DNA of 64,000 nucleotides, from contig NC_013743.1 in the NCBI RefSeq assembly GCF_000025325.1, positions 2,480,001 to 2,544,000 on the forward strand, read 5' to 3'. This DNA is from Haloterrigena turkmenica DSM 5511 (GTDB lineage Archaea; Halobacteriota; Halobacteria; Halobacteriales; Natrialbaceae). Each line of letters begins with the position of its first letter. Within the stretch, counting starts at the first letter, position 1. The translations under genes were made by a program, and so were the position numbers. This document shows, piece after piece, positions 1 through 8,423 of the stretch. Below the pieces are notes generated by a model. It was given only the letters and a program-made list of their open reading frames with translations, was not told where the DNA came from and ran no database searches.

Positions 1-378
1 CGGCTGCTAGATATGCGGGAGCGGCTGTTGCTCCTGACGATCCGGATCGACGGCGAGTACGCGGGCGGTTTCCTCGAACTGCTCGACGAGCAGCGGTCGT
101 CGATTCACGGCTTCTTCGCGGCGGTCCCCGAGGACTACTTCGGCGATCACGCGTCGGAACTGCTCTACGACTACGTCATTCGGTGGGGGATCGACAACGG
201 GTACGACACGTACGACTTCGGCAGTACGAACGCGAACTTCGAGAACGGCGTCTTCCGATTCAAAGAGGGATTCGGCGGCCGGATCCTCCCCATTCTCGTC
301 TGGGAGCGCGGCTGTAGCCCCCTCTGGAAAATGCTCAAAGCGGGCCGGTCGCTCTACTGGCCACACCGGTACGAGTGA
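1..378 (+). CDS. FemAB/GNAT-like acyltransferase, C-terminal part
   Basis: The reading frame is open from the left edge and ends with TGA at 376-378, so only the C-terminal ~125 residues are present. The visible part has the layout of the C-terminal half of a FemAB/BioF-type acetyltransferase fold (family PF13480). It shows a strand with GGFLELL, a helix containing ELLYDYVIRWGIDNG, then YDFGSTN, FKEGFGG and a basic aromatic end. Such proteins often act on cell-surface glycans or amino-sugar donors in polysaccharide loci. No substrate can be read from this piece, and the neighbours to the right are unrelated. The family call is recognition by pattern, not a search. Confidence 0.65.
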   Translation, partial: RLLDMRERLLLLTIRIDGEYAGGFLELLDEQRSSIHGFFAAVPEDYFGDHASELLYDYVIRWGIDNGYDTYDFGSTNANFENGVFRFKEGFGGRILPILVWERGCSPLWKMLKAGRSLYWPHRYE

Positions 379-520
379 TCCCGTACTCGGTCGGAGCGAA
401 ACCGAGCGGAAACGCCGAGGTCCGGGTGCGAGAATCGAACTGCGCGTCTCAGTCGGAACGGACTGAAGGATAACCACTACCCCAACCCGGACGCGAGTGC
501 GTCCGAACCGAGTACGGATC
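377..520. repeat. Inverted repeat bracketing a tRNA-like sequence
   Basis: The left arm (377-395) and the reverse complement of the right arm (502-520) match along their length apart from one extra C in the left arm and one extra T in the right arm. The common core is CGTACTCGG followed by CGGA. The arms enclose 106 bases that contain the degenerate tRNA at 420-492. The left arm begins inside the stop codon of the preceding gene. The structure could be a small non-autonomous element or a long hairpin transcript. Confidence 0.6.
420..492 (-). pseudogene. Degenerate tRNA-like sequence
   Basis: Read on the minus strand, this has a perfect seven-pair acceptor stem. It also has U8-G9, a canonical D arm (AGTGGTT loop), a five-pair anticodon stem and a T loop TTCGATT. 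Two defects stand out. The anticodon loop has eight bases with no uridine at position 33, so no anticodon can be assigned. The T stem pairs only at its two loop-proximal positions unless one C is removed. It is best read as a decayed tRNA or an old integration-site remnant. The D arm resembles haloarchaeal tRNA-Gln/Asp types, but identity is uncertain. Confidence 0.5.
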
Positions 521-657
521 GACGGAAAGGCGTTCCGTCGACTCTCCTTTCGTGAGAGCCGGATCGACTGCCGGTGGCAGGTCTCTCACCCCGCTCGAGA
601 CGACGCACCGACGGTCGACCCCGACGGTCTTTAGCCCCGAGGCCGATGCCTCACTCG

Positions 658-1683
658 ATGCGAGCAGCAGCCTTCACCGAGTTGACCGGTCCCGAGGGAG
701 TGAACGTGATCGAGCGAGAGGAGTCCGATCCCGGCCCCGGCGAGGCCGCGGTCGACGTCGCGGCCTGCGCGATCAACCGCCACGATCTGTGGATCCTCGA
801 GGGCGACTCCGCGATGGTCGACGCCGATGACCTCCCGTTCGTGACGGGGCTGGACGTCGCGGGTACCGTGAGCGCGGTCGGGGAGGGTGTCGACGCCGTC
901 GAGCCGGGCGACAGGGTCGTCCTCTGTCCGAACGAGACCTGCGGCTCCTGTCGATTCTGCCGCGAGGGGCCGGAGAACCGCTGCGAGCGGTTCTCGCTGT
1001 ACCACGGCGGACTCGCGGAGACGGCCTGCGTCGAGGCCGATCGGCTCGTTCCGCTTCCCGACGGCGTGAGCGCGACGACCGCCGCCGCGATTCCGACCGC
1101 CTACATGACCGCCTTCCACATGCTCCGGCGGGCCGACGTCGGGCCGGCGGATCTCGTCTTCGTGCCCGGCGCGACCGGCGGCGTCGGCGTCGCCGCCGTC
1201 CAGCTCGCCGATATCCTCGGCGCCCGGACGATCGGAACCTCCTCGTCGGCGTCGAAACTCGAGCGCGTCACCGAACTGGGGCTCGATCACGCGATTCGGG
1301 CGACCGAGCCAGATGAGATCCGCGAGGAGGTCGAGGCGATCGGCACCCCCGACGCGGTCATCAACCACCTCGGCGGCGAGTACACCCGGCTCGGCCAGGA
1401 GGTCATGCGCCGCGGCGGGACGATGGTCGTCTGCGGCCGCACGGCCGGCGGCGAGTCGACGATCGACGTGCCGGACCTCTTCCTCGGCCACAAGCGCGTC
1501 GTCGGCTCCACGATGGGTACCCAGGACGACCTGCGCCGACTCGTCGAGCTGACCGCCGACGGCGACCTCTCGCCGGTGATCGACGAGACGTTCCCGCTCG
1601 AGGCGACCGACGAGGCGTTCGCGACGATGCAGGATCGGGAGAGCGTCGGCAAACTCGTTGTCGAACCGGAGAGCGATCGGTAG
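658..1683 (+). CDS. Zinc-containing alcohol dehydrogenase / quinone reductase family (MDR)
   Basis: This is a 341-residue medium-chain dehydrogenase/reductase, likely NAD(P)-dependent on an alcohol, aldehyde or quinone. The N-terminal GroES-like domain ends with a structural zinc lobe: four cysteines in C-X2-C-X2-C-X7-C spacing at about residues 95, 98, 101 and 109. The Rossmann domain starts near residue 175 with GATGGVGVAAVQLA. I chose ATG 658 rather than 646 because a TATA-like CTTTA at about 629-633 lies about 27 bases before it, as expected for a leaderless haloarchaeal transcript. The protein then begins MRAAAFTEL, typical for the family. Physiological substrate is unknown. Confidence 0.85.
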   Translation: MRAAAFTELTGPEGVNVIEREESDPGPGEAAVDVAACAINRHDLWILEGDSAMVDADDLPFVTGLDVAGTVSAVGEGVDAVEPGDRVVLCPNETCGSCRFCREGPENRCERFSLYHGGLAETACVEADRLVPLPDGVSATTAAAIPTAYMTAFHMLRRADVGPADLVFVPGATGGVGVAAVQLADILGARTIGTSSSASKLERVTELGLDHAIRATEPDEIREEVEAIGTPDAVINHLGGEYTRLGQEVMRRGGTMVVCGRTAGGESTIDVPDLFLGHKRVVGSTMGTQDDLRRLVELTADGDLSPVIDETFPLEATDEAFATMQDRESVGKLVVEPESDR

Positions 1684-1782
1684 CGTCGGCTATCGACGCG
1701 TTTCGGCCGCTGGGCCACCGTCCACACGTTTCTCCCGGCCGAGCCCCTTCCTTGGGTGGGCTTTCGGTGGGACTGAAAGGGG

Positions 1783-1817
1783 CGTCCGGGCTCGAGTCGA
1801 TGACTCGAGCCCGGACG
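1783..1817. repeat. Perfect 16-bp inverted repeat with a 3-base loop
   Basis: Arms 1783-1798 and 1802-1817 are perfectly complementary around the loop GAT (1799-1801). Each arm contains a CTCGAG-like core. The repeat lies about 47 bases before the start of the next gene and just upstream of its TATA-like element (CTATTT near 1833). That position suits an operator or a terminator for the preceding gene. There is no T-run after it, so a bacterial-style terminator is not supported. Confidence 0.75.
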
Positions 1818-1864
1818 GGGCTTTCAAGCCGGAGCTATTTCCCCGCACTCGGTGTCCGTCGGCT

Positions 1865-2635
1865 ATGACCGAGATCGCCATCACGGGCGCATCGGGGCGG
1901 GTCGGCAGGCAGTCCATCGAGGCGTTCGACGACGAGACGCTCACGCTCTTCTCCCACAGCGAGAGCGAGGATTTAGACACCGAGACCCTCGAGATCGCGA
2001 ACCGCGACGAGTTCGTCGAGGCCCTCGAGGGCCAGGACGTCCTGATCCATCTGGCGGCGAATCCGAGCCCGCGAGCCGAGTGGGACGAGGTCCGTGAACC
2101 GAACGTCGACGGCGTCTACAACGCGTTCCACGCCGCTGTGGAGAACGACCTCGAGCGGGTGGTCTTCGCGAGTTCGAACCACGCGGTCAACATGTCCAAC
2201 GTCGTCTCGCCCATCCGTCCGGAGTCGACGGTCGGCAAGCCCGACATCGTCCGGCCGGACGACGAGATGGATCCCGACACCTACTACGGCGTCACCAAGG
2301 TCTTCGGCGAGGCGATGGGCCATTACTACGCCAACCGCCACGGGCTGGACGTGGTCAACCTGCGGATCGGCTGGCTGCTCTCGGAGGACGAACTCGAGGA
2401 CGAAGTCTCAGACCGCGACGGCGCCGGCGAGCGATACGCCCGCGCGATGTGGCTCAGTCCCGACGACTGCCAACAGGTGATTCGCGCGGCCGCGACGACG
2501 ACCCTCGAGTCGACGCCGCTGACCGCCCACGGCATCTCCGACAACTCGGAGCGGTTCCTCTCCCTGTCGGAGACGATGCTCGAACTGGGGTATCGGCCCC
2601 GAGACGACTCGGCCGACGTGTTGGGTGGCCAGTAG
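1865..2635 (+). CDS. NAD-dependent epimerase/dehydratase family (Azf / uronate dehydrogenase-like)
   Basis: This 256-residue protein is an extended short-chain dehydrogenase. It has the N-terminal nucleotide-binding motif TGASGRVG (residues 7-14) and the YYGVTK active-site Tyr-x-x-x-Lys motif. The conserved segment VVFASSNHAVN is also seen in haloarchaeal NAD-dependent glucose-6-phosphate dehydrogenase (Azf) and uronate dehydrogenases. A sugar or sugar-acid substrate is therefore likely, but which one is inference. ATG 1865 follows a TATA-like CTATTT by about 30 bases. The gene is co-oriented with the upstream MDR gene but has its own promoter. Confidence 0.8.
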   Translation: MTEIAITGASGRVGRQSIEAFDDETLTLFSHSESEDLDTETLEIANRDEFVEALEGQDVLIHLAANPSPRAEWDEVREPNVDGVYNAFHAAVENDLERVVFASSNHAVNMSNVVSPIRPESTVGKPDIVRPDDEMDPDTYYGVTKVFGEAMGHYYANRHGLDVVNLRIGWLLSEDELEDEVSDRDGAGERYARAMWLSPDDCQQVIRAAATTTLESTPLTAHGISDNSERFLSLSETMLELGYRPRDDSADVLGGQ

Positions 2636-2742
2636 GTCGTCGGTCTCGGGGCGCGTCGGTCGCCGGTTCGATCCGCGAGGGGACGACGACGCCCCGTCGC
2701 GAGACCGTAAGACCGAATAGCGACAGGTTCCTACCCTGATGT

Positions 2743-2961
2743 ATGGCCACAGACGTCGCCGACTCCACGGGGATGGGTCCGAACCGACAGATGTCGCTGT
2801 TCGGGTACGTTATGGCGGCTATCATCGCCGTCGCCCTGCTTCCGCTGCTCCCGGTGTTGATCCCGGCGTATCTCATCTGGCGGGCGTTCTTCGCGTCCGA
2901 CGACTTCGAGCACAGTTTCGAATCGTGGCGCGAGTCGGGCAAGCCGCCGAGCGGCTCGTAA
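2743..2961 (+). CDS. Small haloarchaeal membrane protein
   Basis: The 72-residue product has a short polar N-terminus. One long hydrophobic segment follows (residues ~20-50, FGYVMAAIIAVALLPLLPVL...), probably one kinked or two short membrane spans, and then an acidic/aromatic tail. I have seen similar single-domain proteins in haloarchaeal genomes but cannot assign a function. An ATG four bases upstream lies in another frame, which leaves the start at 2743. Confidence 0.65.
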   Translation: MATDVADSTGMGPNRQMSLFGYVMAAIIAVALLPLLPVLIPAYLIWRAFFASDDFEHSFESWRESGKPPSGS

Positions 2962-3046
2962 CTCGCTCGAGTCCCGTTCGGGCCGGGCGAAGAACCGTGA
3001 ATCGACAATAGAACGCGTATGCGCGCCTCCCGCTGCGTTTCGAGCC

Positions 3047-4180
3047 TCAGTCGTCGGCGCTGGCCGCGGCCAGATCCGCCGGCGGACTACCCGGCAGTTC
3101 GTCCCGCTCGTGGGGCGCCTCGAAGTCCAGATCGGGGCCTCGAGCCACGATTCGGTGGGGATTCACGTCGGGATGGGTCGTGTAGTAGTGTTCTTTGATG
3201 TGGTCCATGTCCACCGTCTCCGCAACGCCTGAGTCACGGGTCGCTTCGCTCACGGGTCGTTCCTCCCCGTTCGCTTCATCGAGGCGCTCCCCCGGGTCGC
3301 GCCTCGCACCGCTCCCCGTTCGTCCGTCCGGCGTCCCCTCTCTTCGGTCGTCGACGCCCGTCTGATACAGATCGCGCAGATACGGCCAGAGATTGTCGTA
3401 CTCGCGGACGTACTGGACGTTACACATGAAGTGCGTGTGATAGACGTTATCGAACCGAACCAGCGTCGTGAACATCGCGACGTCGGCCTCGGTCAGCCGG
3501 TCGCCGGCGAGGTAGCGCTGGTCTGCCAGCACCTCGTCCCAGTGATCGAGCGCCGCGAAGAGGTTGTCGACGGCCTCGTCGTAGGGCTCTTGTCTGGTCG
3601 CGAAGCCGGCCCGGTAGACGCCGTTGTTGATCGGCTCGTAGATCTCGTCGATGATTCGATCGACCTCGTCGCGGTAGCCCTCGGGATAGAGGTCCACGTC
3701 TCGAGTCGCATAGTCATCGAACTCGGTGTCGAGCATCCGCATGATCTCTTCGGACTCGTTGTTGACGATGGTGTCCTCCCGTTTATCCCAGAGGACGGGC
3801 ACCGTCACTCGACAGGTCGCGTCCGGGTCGGCCTCGACGTACAGCTCTCGGAGGTAGTCGGCGCCGCGGACGTGATCGCGCGTACAGCCCTCCTTCTCGG
3901 GCGCGAACTGCCAGCCGTCCTCACCGCGGTAGGGATCGACGACCGAGACCGAAATCGCGTCCTCGAGTCCCTTCAGCGCCCGCGTCACGAGCGTCCGGTG
4001 GGCCCAGGGGCAGGCGTAGGAGACGTAGAGGTGGTACCGTCCCGCCTCGGGCTGGAATTCGGCGTCGGGATCATCGCGGACCCGGTCGCGAAACGTCGTC
4101 TGCTGTCGCTGGAACGAGCCGTCGTCGTCGTTGGCCTCGTACGCGTCGGTTCGCCACTCGCCGTCGACGAGCATGTTCAT
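3047..4180 (-). CDS. Glutathionyl-hydroquinone reductase-like glutathione S-transferase (ECM4/YqjG type)
   Basis: The 377-residue protein matches the omega/xi-class GST family that reduces glutathionyl-hydroquinones. It has an N-terminal thioredoxin fold with YVSYACPWAHRTLV, the catalytic Cys-Pro-Trp, at about residues 51-64. An all-helical C-terminal domain follows, with family signatures DMDHIKEHYYTTHP and GPDLDFEAPH. Haloarchaea lack glutathione and use gamma-glutamylcysteine, so the true thiol is inference. The start at 4180 was chosen over 4207 because a TATA-like CTTTGAG lies ~27 bases upstream. About 40 polar residues between YQTG and SGVAETV appear to be extra compared with the family and coincide with a dispersed repeat. 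Confidence 0.85.
   Translation of the reverse strand: MNMLVDGEWRTDAYEANDDDGSFQRQQTTFRDRVRDDPDAEFQPEAGRYHLYVSYACPWAHRTLVTRALKGLEDAISVSVVDPYRGEDGWQFAPEKEGCTRDHVRGADYLRELYVEADPDATCRVTVPVLWDKREDTIVNNESEEIMRMLDTEFDDYATRDVDLYPEGYRDEVDRIIDEIYEPINNGVYRAGFATRQEPYDEAVDNLFAALDHWDEVLADQRYLAGDRLTEADVAMFTTLVRFDNVYHTHFMCNVQYVREYDNLWPYLRDLYQTGVDDRREGTPDGRTGSGARRDPGERLDEANGEERPVSEATRDSGVAETVDMDHIKEHYYTTHPDVNPHRIVARGPDLDFEAPHERDELPGSPPADLAAASADD
3239..3310. repeat. Dispersed hairpin repeat, copy A (inside the GST gene)
   Basis: This stretch aligns over about 70 bases, with a few small gaps, to 34230-34301. Both copies begin with a TCGCT...CGCTCACGG segment. Each then carries an 8-bp stem (here CGAGGCGC / GCGCCTCG) around an 11-base loop. 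In the other copy the sixth base pair of the stem is changed on both sides, so pairing is kept. This copy is read through in frame as the extra segment of the GST-like protein. Confidence 0.65.
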
Positions 4181-4251
4181 AGACGAGAGAAGGGGATCGA
4201 GGCTCAAAGCCTCTCGCTAACACCGATGTTACCGCGAACCGCCGTGCTGCG

Positions 4252-5226
4252 TTAGCCGAACCCGAGAGCGCTCGCGAGCCAGTAGCCGAGGCCGATCGCG
4301 ATGAGCGCGACTCCCTCCCGGCGGCTCACGCGTCGGCCGGTCGCGAGCAGCGCCGTGCCGATGGCGGTCACGACGAGCAACCACGCGAGGCTGCGCCCGA
4401 CGGCCGGATCGACGGTCATCGGGCGCACGACCGCGGCGACGCCGAGCACGCCGAGGAGGTTGAACACGTTCGACCCGACGACGTTGCCGGCGGCGATCCC
4501 CATGTCGCCGCGTCGCGCCGCGACGACCGACGTCACGAGTTCCGGCAGCGAGGTCCCGGCGGCGACGACCGTCGCGCCGACGAGCCACGCCGAGATCCCC
4601 AGCGAGAGGGCGATCCCAGTCGCCGCGTCGACCAGCACGCGACCGCCCGCGACGACGAGGCCGAGGCCGGCGAGCAGCCGAACGCCTTCGCGACCGAGGG
4701 AAACCGTCTCGCCATCGGTCCCGCCGGTCAGCGCCACAGCGGTACTGTCAGCGGCGGTATCGTCGCTGTCGGCTCGCCGGATCGCGAGTCCGATTGCCCC
4801 GAGATAGCAACAGAGCAGGGCGAGCAGCACCGCTCCCTCGAGTCGCGACGCGTGACGGTTCGAGAGGATGACCGCGCCGATCACCGTCGTTCCGATCATC
4901 GCGAGCGCGTCGCGACGGAGCAGTGCGCTCGTGACGCGAAACGGAGCGATCACGGCGACGATACCGAGGATTACGCCGAGGTTGAACACGTTCGACCCGA
5001 CGACGTTGGCGACCGAGACGTCGCCCTGTCCCTCGAGCGCGGCGGTGACGGAGACGGTGACTTCCGGCGCCGAGGTTCCGAACGCGACGACGGTGAGACC
5101 GACGACGAGCGGCGAGATCCCCACCGACGTCGCCAGTCTCGAGGCCCCGTCGACGAGCCAGCGGGCGCCGAACCAGAGGGCGGCGATCCCGACGGCGAGC
5201 AGCGCGGCATCTCCAAGGACTGTCAT
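4252..5226 (-). CDS. CaCA-family sodium/calcium (cation) exchanger
   Basis: This 324-residue integral membrane protein has the internal duplication of the CaCA superfamily. The first alpha repeat has GTSAPEVTVSV then GSNVFNLGVILG (about residues 50-90). The second has GTSLPELVTSV then GSNVFNLLGVLG (about 225-265). These conserved Gly/Ser/Thr/Glu/Asn residues form the cation pathway. About ten membrane spans are predicted by eye, with a polar loop of ~30 residues between the halves. A TATA-like CTTTTAG lies about 28 bases before ATG 5226. It probably expels Ca2+ in exchange for Na+; ion specificity is inferred from the family. Confidence 0.9.
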   Translation of the reverse strand: MTVLGDAALLAVGIAALWFGARWLVDGASRLATSVGISPLVVGLTVVAFGTSAPEVTVSVTAALEGQGDVSVANVVGSNVFNLGVILGIVAVIAPFRVTSALLRRDALAMIGTTVIGAVILSNRHASRLEGAVLLALLCCYLGAIGLAIRRADSDDTAADSTAVALTGGTDGETVSLGREGVRLLAGLGLVVAGGRVLVDAATGIALSLGISAWLVGATVVAAGTSLPELVTSVVAARRGDMGIAAGNVVGSNVFNLLGVLGVAAVVRPMTVDPAVGRSLAWLLVVTAIGTALLATGRRVSRREGVALIAIGLGYWLASALGFG

Positions 5227-5411
5227 TGAGTGACCTGTCTGACGGAACCACTAAAAGCGTCGGGACGATTCGAAGGCGACCGCAACCGGCCCGCGAGGGC
5301 CAGATTCGTCGGACCGCTATCGTCCGAACAACCTGTCGTCTTTCCGTAGCTCTTCCCTTCCGTAGTAAGATTTTTCAGCAGTCGTTTAGTTAGACCGCAT
5401 CGTGTTGTACG

Positions 5412-6983
5412 ATGAGTGGTGCTAATGACGGTACACCGGACGGCGATCCGACCGATGCGTTCGTCGAGGGAACGGGCGATGAAGAGCCGCAAATAACGTT
5501 TTACGGCGGTCGGGGGATGAGCGCGCTGCCGATCGGCGTGTTCATCGTCTGGGCGATCGTCCAGACGGCGCTGTGGCGCATCTCGGATACCGGCGGGCTG
5601 ATCGTCGGGATGCTGTTCGGACTCGTGATCGGGATGTTCTTCGTCCGCGGGAACTGGGCGTCCTACGCCAACACGATCTTCGAGGGGATGACCCAGCCGG
5701 TCGCGGTGACGGCCATCGTGGCCTGGATCTGGGCCGGCATCTTCGCGCAGCTGTTACAGGACGGCGGCTTCGTCGGCGGCCTCGTCTGGCTCGCCGACCT
5801 GGCCGGCGTCGGCGCAGCGCTGTTCCCGGCCGTCACGTTCGTCCTCGCGGCGCTGTTCACGACGGGCATCGGGACGGGATACGGCGCGGCCGTCGCGTTC
5901 GTCACGCTGTTCTTCCCGACCGGACTCCTACTGGGTGCGAGTCCGGTCCTCATGTTCGCCGCGATCCTGTCGGGTGCGATCTTCGGCGATAACCTCGCGC
6001 CCGTCAGCGACACGACGATCGTCAGCGCCGTCACGCAGGATTCGGACATCGGTGGGGTCGTCGCCTCGCGGTTCAAGTACGTCATTATCGCCGCGGTCCT
6101 GACCTTCGTCGGGTACGTCGTCGCGGGACAGACGATGGGCGGCATCGAGACCGGCGCGAGCGCCGGCGACCTCCTCGCCGAGTCGAGCGACCCGATCGGA
6201 CTCGTCCACCTCGTCTCCATGGGGATCGTGATCGGCGCGGCGATCGCCGGTCGACACATCGTCGAGGCGATCTCGTGGGGGATCGTCGTCGCCATCGCCT
6301 TCAACCTCGTCCTCGGGCTGGCGAGCATCGGCGATATCGTCACGTTCTCCGCGCCGGAGGATGCACCACTGGCCGAACCGCTCGCGGGCCTGCCGATTCT
6401 CGAGATCGTCAGCGATCCGGATGCGGTCGGCGTTTCCGGCAGCGTCATGGACGGCGCGGCCGGCTTCTTCGAACTCTCGATTCTGGTCTTGCTGATCATC
6501 GCGGCCGCACAGATCATGATCCGCGGGGGCGCGTTCGAGGCGATCCTCGACTGGTCGCTCGAGAACCTCGCGACGAACGTCCGTAACGCCGAACTCACGA
6601 TGGTCGCCTCGGCGGCCCTGATCAACGCGATCATCACGATCAACACGGCAGCGGAGGTCGCGATCGGTCCCTACATCTCGAAGATCGGCGAGCGGTTCAA
6701 CCTGAACGGCTACCGCCGGGCGAACATCTTGGACGGACAGACCGCCGCGCTGGGGTACATCTTCCCGTGGTCCGGCGGCGTCCTCGCCGGCTACGGGGCG
6801 ATGGAGCAACTCCCCGGGGAGTACGAGTGGCTGGACGCGGGGATGCTCGTCACCCCCATCGACGTCGTGCCCTACGTCTTCCAGGGCTGGCTGCTGGTAG
6901 CGGTGTTCGTCGTCGCGGCGTTCACCGGCTTCGGCCGCGAGTACGTGACCGACCGCGAGAGCGAGGAGGTGGCTCGCGTATGA
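5412..6983 (+). CDS. nhaC: NhaC-family Na+/H+ antiporter
   Basis: The 523-residue polytopic protein has an acidic, hydrophilic N-terminus of ~35 residues followed by about 12 hydrophobic segments. NhaC-type signatures include FVRGNWASYANTIFEGM, AILSGAIFGDNLAPVSDTTIVSA and FINAIITINTAAEVAIGPYI-like segments. The FGDN-x-SP/APVSDTT motif is the ion-binding region in this family. It would expel Na+ in exchange for protons. TTTAGTTA at about 5383-5390 is a plausible TATA element. The stop overlaps the start of the next gene (ATGA at 6980-6983), so the two are probably co-translated. A second NhaC homologue is at 20111-21781. Confidence 0.88.
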   Translation: MSGANDGTPDGDPTDAFVEGTGDEEPQITFYGGRGMSALPIGVFIVWAIVQTALWRISDTGGLIVGMLFGLVIGMFFVRGNWASYANTIFEGMTQPVAVTAIVAWIWAGIFAQLLQDGGFVGGLVWLADLAGVGAALFPAVTFVLAALFTTGIGTGYGAAVAFVTLFFPTGLLLGASPVLMFAAILSGAIFGDNLAPVSDTTIVSAVTQDSDIGGVVASRFKYVIIAAVLTFVGYVVAGQTMGGIETGASAGDLLAESSDPIGLVHLVSMGIVIGAAIAGRHIVEAISWGIVVAIAFNLVLGLASIGDIVTFSAPEDAPLAEPLAGLPILEIVSDPDAVGVSGSVMDGAAGFFELSILVLLIIAAAQIMIRGGAFEAILDWSLENLATNVRNAELTMVASAALINAIITINTAAEVAIGPYISKIGERFNLNGYRRANILDGQTAALGYIFPWSGGVLAGYGAMEQLPGEYEWLDAGMLVTPIDVVPYVFQGWLLVAVFVVAAFTGFGREYVTDRESEEVARV

Positions 6984-7252
6984 GCCTCTTTGGCAAGTAC
7001 CTCAAGGGCTGGCGGTTCCGCAGTTCCGAACCGACGTTCGAACCCGGCGACGAGATCAGCGTCTTCGTCGCCGAGTCAAACGGAACCGACGGCCGCGCCT
7101 ACGTCGGCGACACCCGCCTGACGATCGAGGGCGCCGGACCGGAGACCGTCGAGAAACGCGTCCGGGTCCGCGTGACCGAGTTCGACCGGACGGACTCGAG
7201 GGGACGCGGCGAGTTCCTCGAGGTCGTCGGCGAGAGTTCCTACACCGACTGA
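6980..7252 (+). CDS. Small beta-rich protein coupled to nhaC (TRAM/OB-like)
   Basis: This 90-residue product starts at the ATG that overlaps the stop of the antiporter gene by four bases. After a basic aromatic N-terminus (SLFGKYLKGWRFR) it is rich in alternating beta strands: GDEISVFV, GRAYVGDTRLTIEG, VEKRVRVRVTEFD and RGEFLEVVGE. That layout resembles a TRAM/OB fold, as in small haloarchaeal TRAM-like proteins. Function is unknown. The overlap suggests a role tied to, or co-regulated with, the Na+/H+ antiporter. Confidence 0.7.
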   Translation: MSLFGKYLKGWRFRSSEPTFEPGDEISVFVAESNGTDGRAYVGDTRLTIEGAGPETVEKRVRVRVTEFDRTDSRGRGEFLEVVGESSYTD

Positions 7253-7337
7253 CGACTGCCGGCGGTGGGATCGACCCGTCGTCGTCTTGCGAGTGAGAGA
7301 CACGCTTTTATGACCCAGCGGTTCCCATGCGAAGAAT

Positions 7338-8423
7338 ATGGCAGACGACGAGGGGGGCCAGCATCGCCAGAGCCGCCTGTTCACCGACGACGACGGGGAT
7401 TTCGACGCCGAGCGCGCCCGCGAGGAGTCGCTCCCGGTGGAAGATGGCGAGGTGATCGACACCGACCAACTGGCCGACCACCAGCGCTACGTCGAGGGGC
7501 GGGGGATCTACGACGAGCGAAACCGGGTCAACGACCTCACCGGCAAGGAGTGGAAGTACGCGACGAAATCGGTGATCGCCGAGAGCTATCCGCCGGCCCT
7601 CCAGCACGACCTGCGCAGCGAACACGGCGGCCAGAAGCCGCCGCGGCTCTGTGCCGAACTGATCGGCCGGTTCAGCAAGGCCGGCGACACCGTCCTCGAT
7701 CCGTTCGCCGGCGTCGGCGGCACGCTGCTCGGGGCGAGCCTCTGTGAACACGAGGGGACCGGGCTGCGCGAGGCCATCGGCTTCGAGCGGAATCGCCGAT
7801 GGATCGAGCTCTACGAGACGGCCCTCGAGCGCGAGAACGAGGAGCGCCGCGAGCGCGGCGAGCCGCCGCTCGCCGGCCAGGAGATGCGCCACGGCGACTG
7901 CGCGGACCTGATCGACGAGATCGACGACGGCTCGGTCGACCTCCTGTTGACCGACGTTCCCTACTGGCACATGGACGAACTCGAGCAGACGCGCAACGAA
8001 CGCGCGACTCGAGAGAGCAAACTGGGGGCGTTCGACGCGGCCGCCGCGCCCGACGAGGGCGACGGTGAGGAGACGGCGGCCGACGAGGGGACGGCGACCG
8101 AAACGGACGCGGAGACGGAAACCGGAACGAAAGCGGAGTGGCTCGAGGACATGGCCGCGAAGTTCGAGCGCTTTACCGATGCGGTCGCGCCGGACGGCCA
8201 CCTCGTCGTCTTCATCGGCGACATGTACCGCGAGCAGTCCTACGAGTTCCTTTCCGCCGACCTCGCGCGGGCGATCGAATCGACCGCGCCGGTGACCCTC
8301 GCGGCGAACCTGATCTGGTACGATCCGACGAAGGACCTCCACGTCTACGGCTATCCGTTCTCGTTCGTGCCGTCGATGGTCCACCAGAACGTCCTCGTCT
8401 TCCGTCCCGAAACCGACAGCTAA
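7338..8423 (+). CDS. Orphan DNA N4-cytosine/N6-adenine methyltransferase
   Basis: The 361-residue protein carries S-adenosylmethionine motif I (LDPFAGVGGTLLGA, residues ~120-133) and a catalytic motif IV variant (TDVPYW, ~205-210). The order of motifs fits the amino-methyltransferase families (PF01555). No restriction gene is adjacent, so it looks like an orphan modification enzyme. It may correspond to the conserved haloarchaeal CTAG methylase called Zim in Haloferax, which is inference from memory. A ~36-residue acidic Ala/Glu/Thr-rich insert (about 232-268) separates motif IV from the C-terminal strands. TATA-like CTTTTATGA lies ~28 bases upstream. Confidence 0.85.
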   Translation: MADDEGGQHRQSRLFTDDDGDFDAERAREESLPVEDGEVIDTDQLADHQRYVEGRGIYDERNRVNDLTGKEWKYATKSVIAESYPPALQHDLRSEHGGQKPPRLCAELIGRFSKAGDTVLDPFAGVGGTLLGASLCEHEGTGLREAIGFERNRRWIELYETALERENEERRERGEPPLAGQEMRHGDCADLIDEIDDGSVDLLLTDVPYWHMDELEQTRNERATRESKLGAFDAAAAPDEGDGEETAADEGTATETDAETETGTKAEWLEDMAAKFERFTDAVAPDGHLVVFIGDMYREQSYEFLSADLARAIESTAPVTLAANLIWYDPTKDLHVYGYPFSFVPSMVHQNVLVFRPETDS

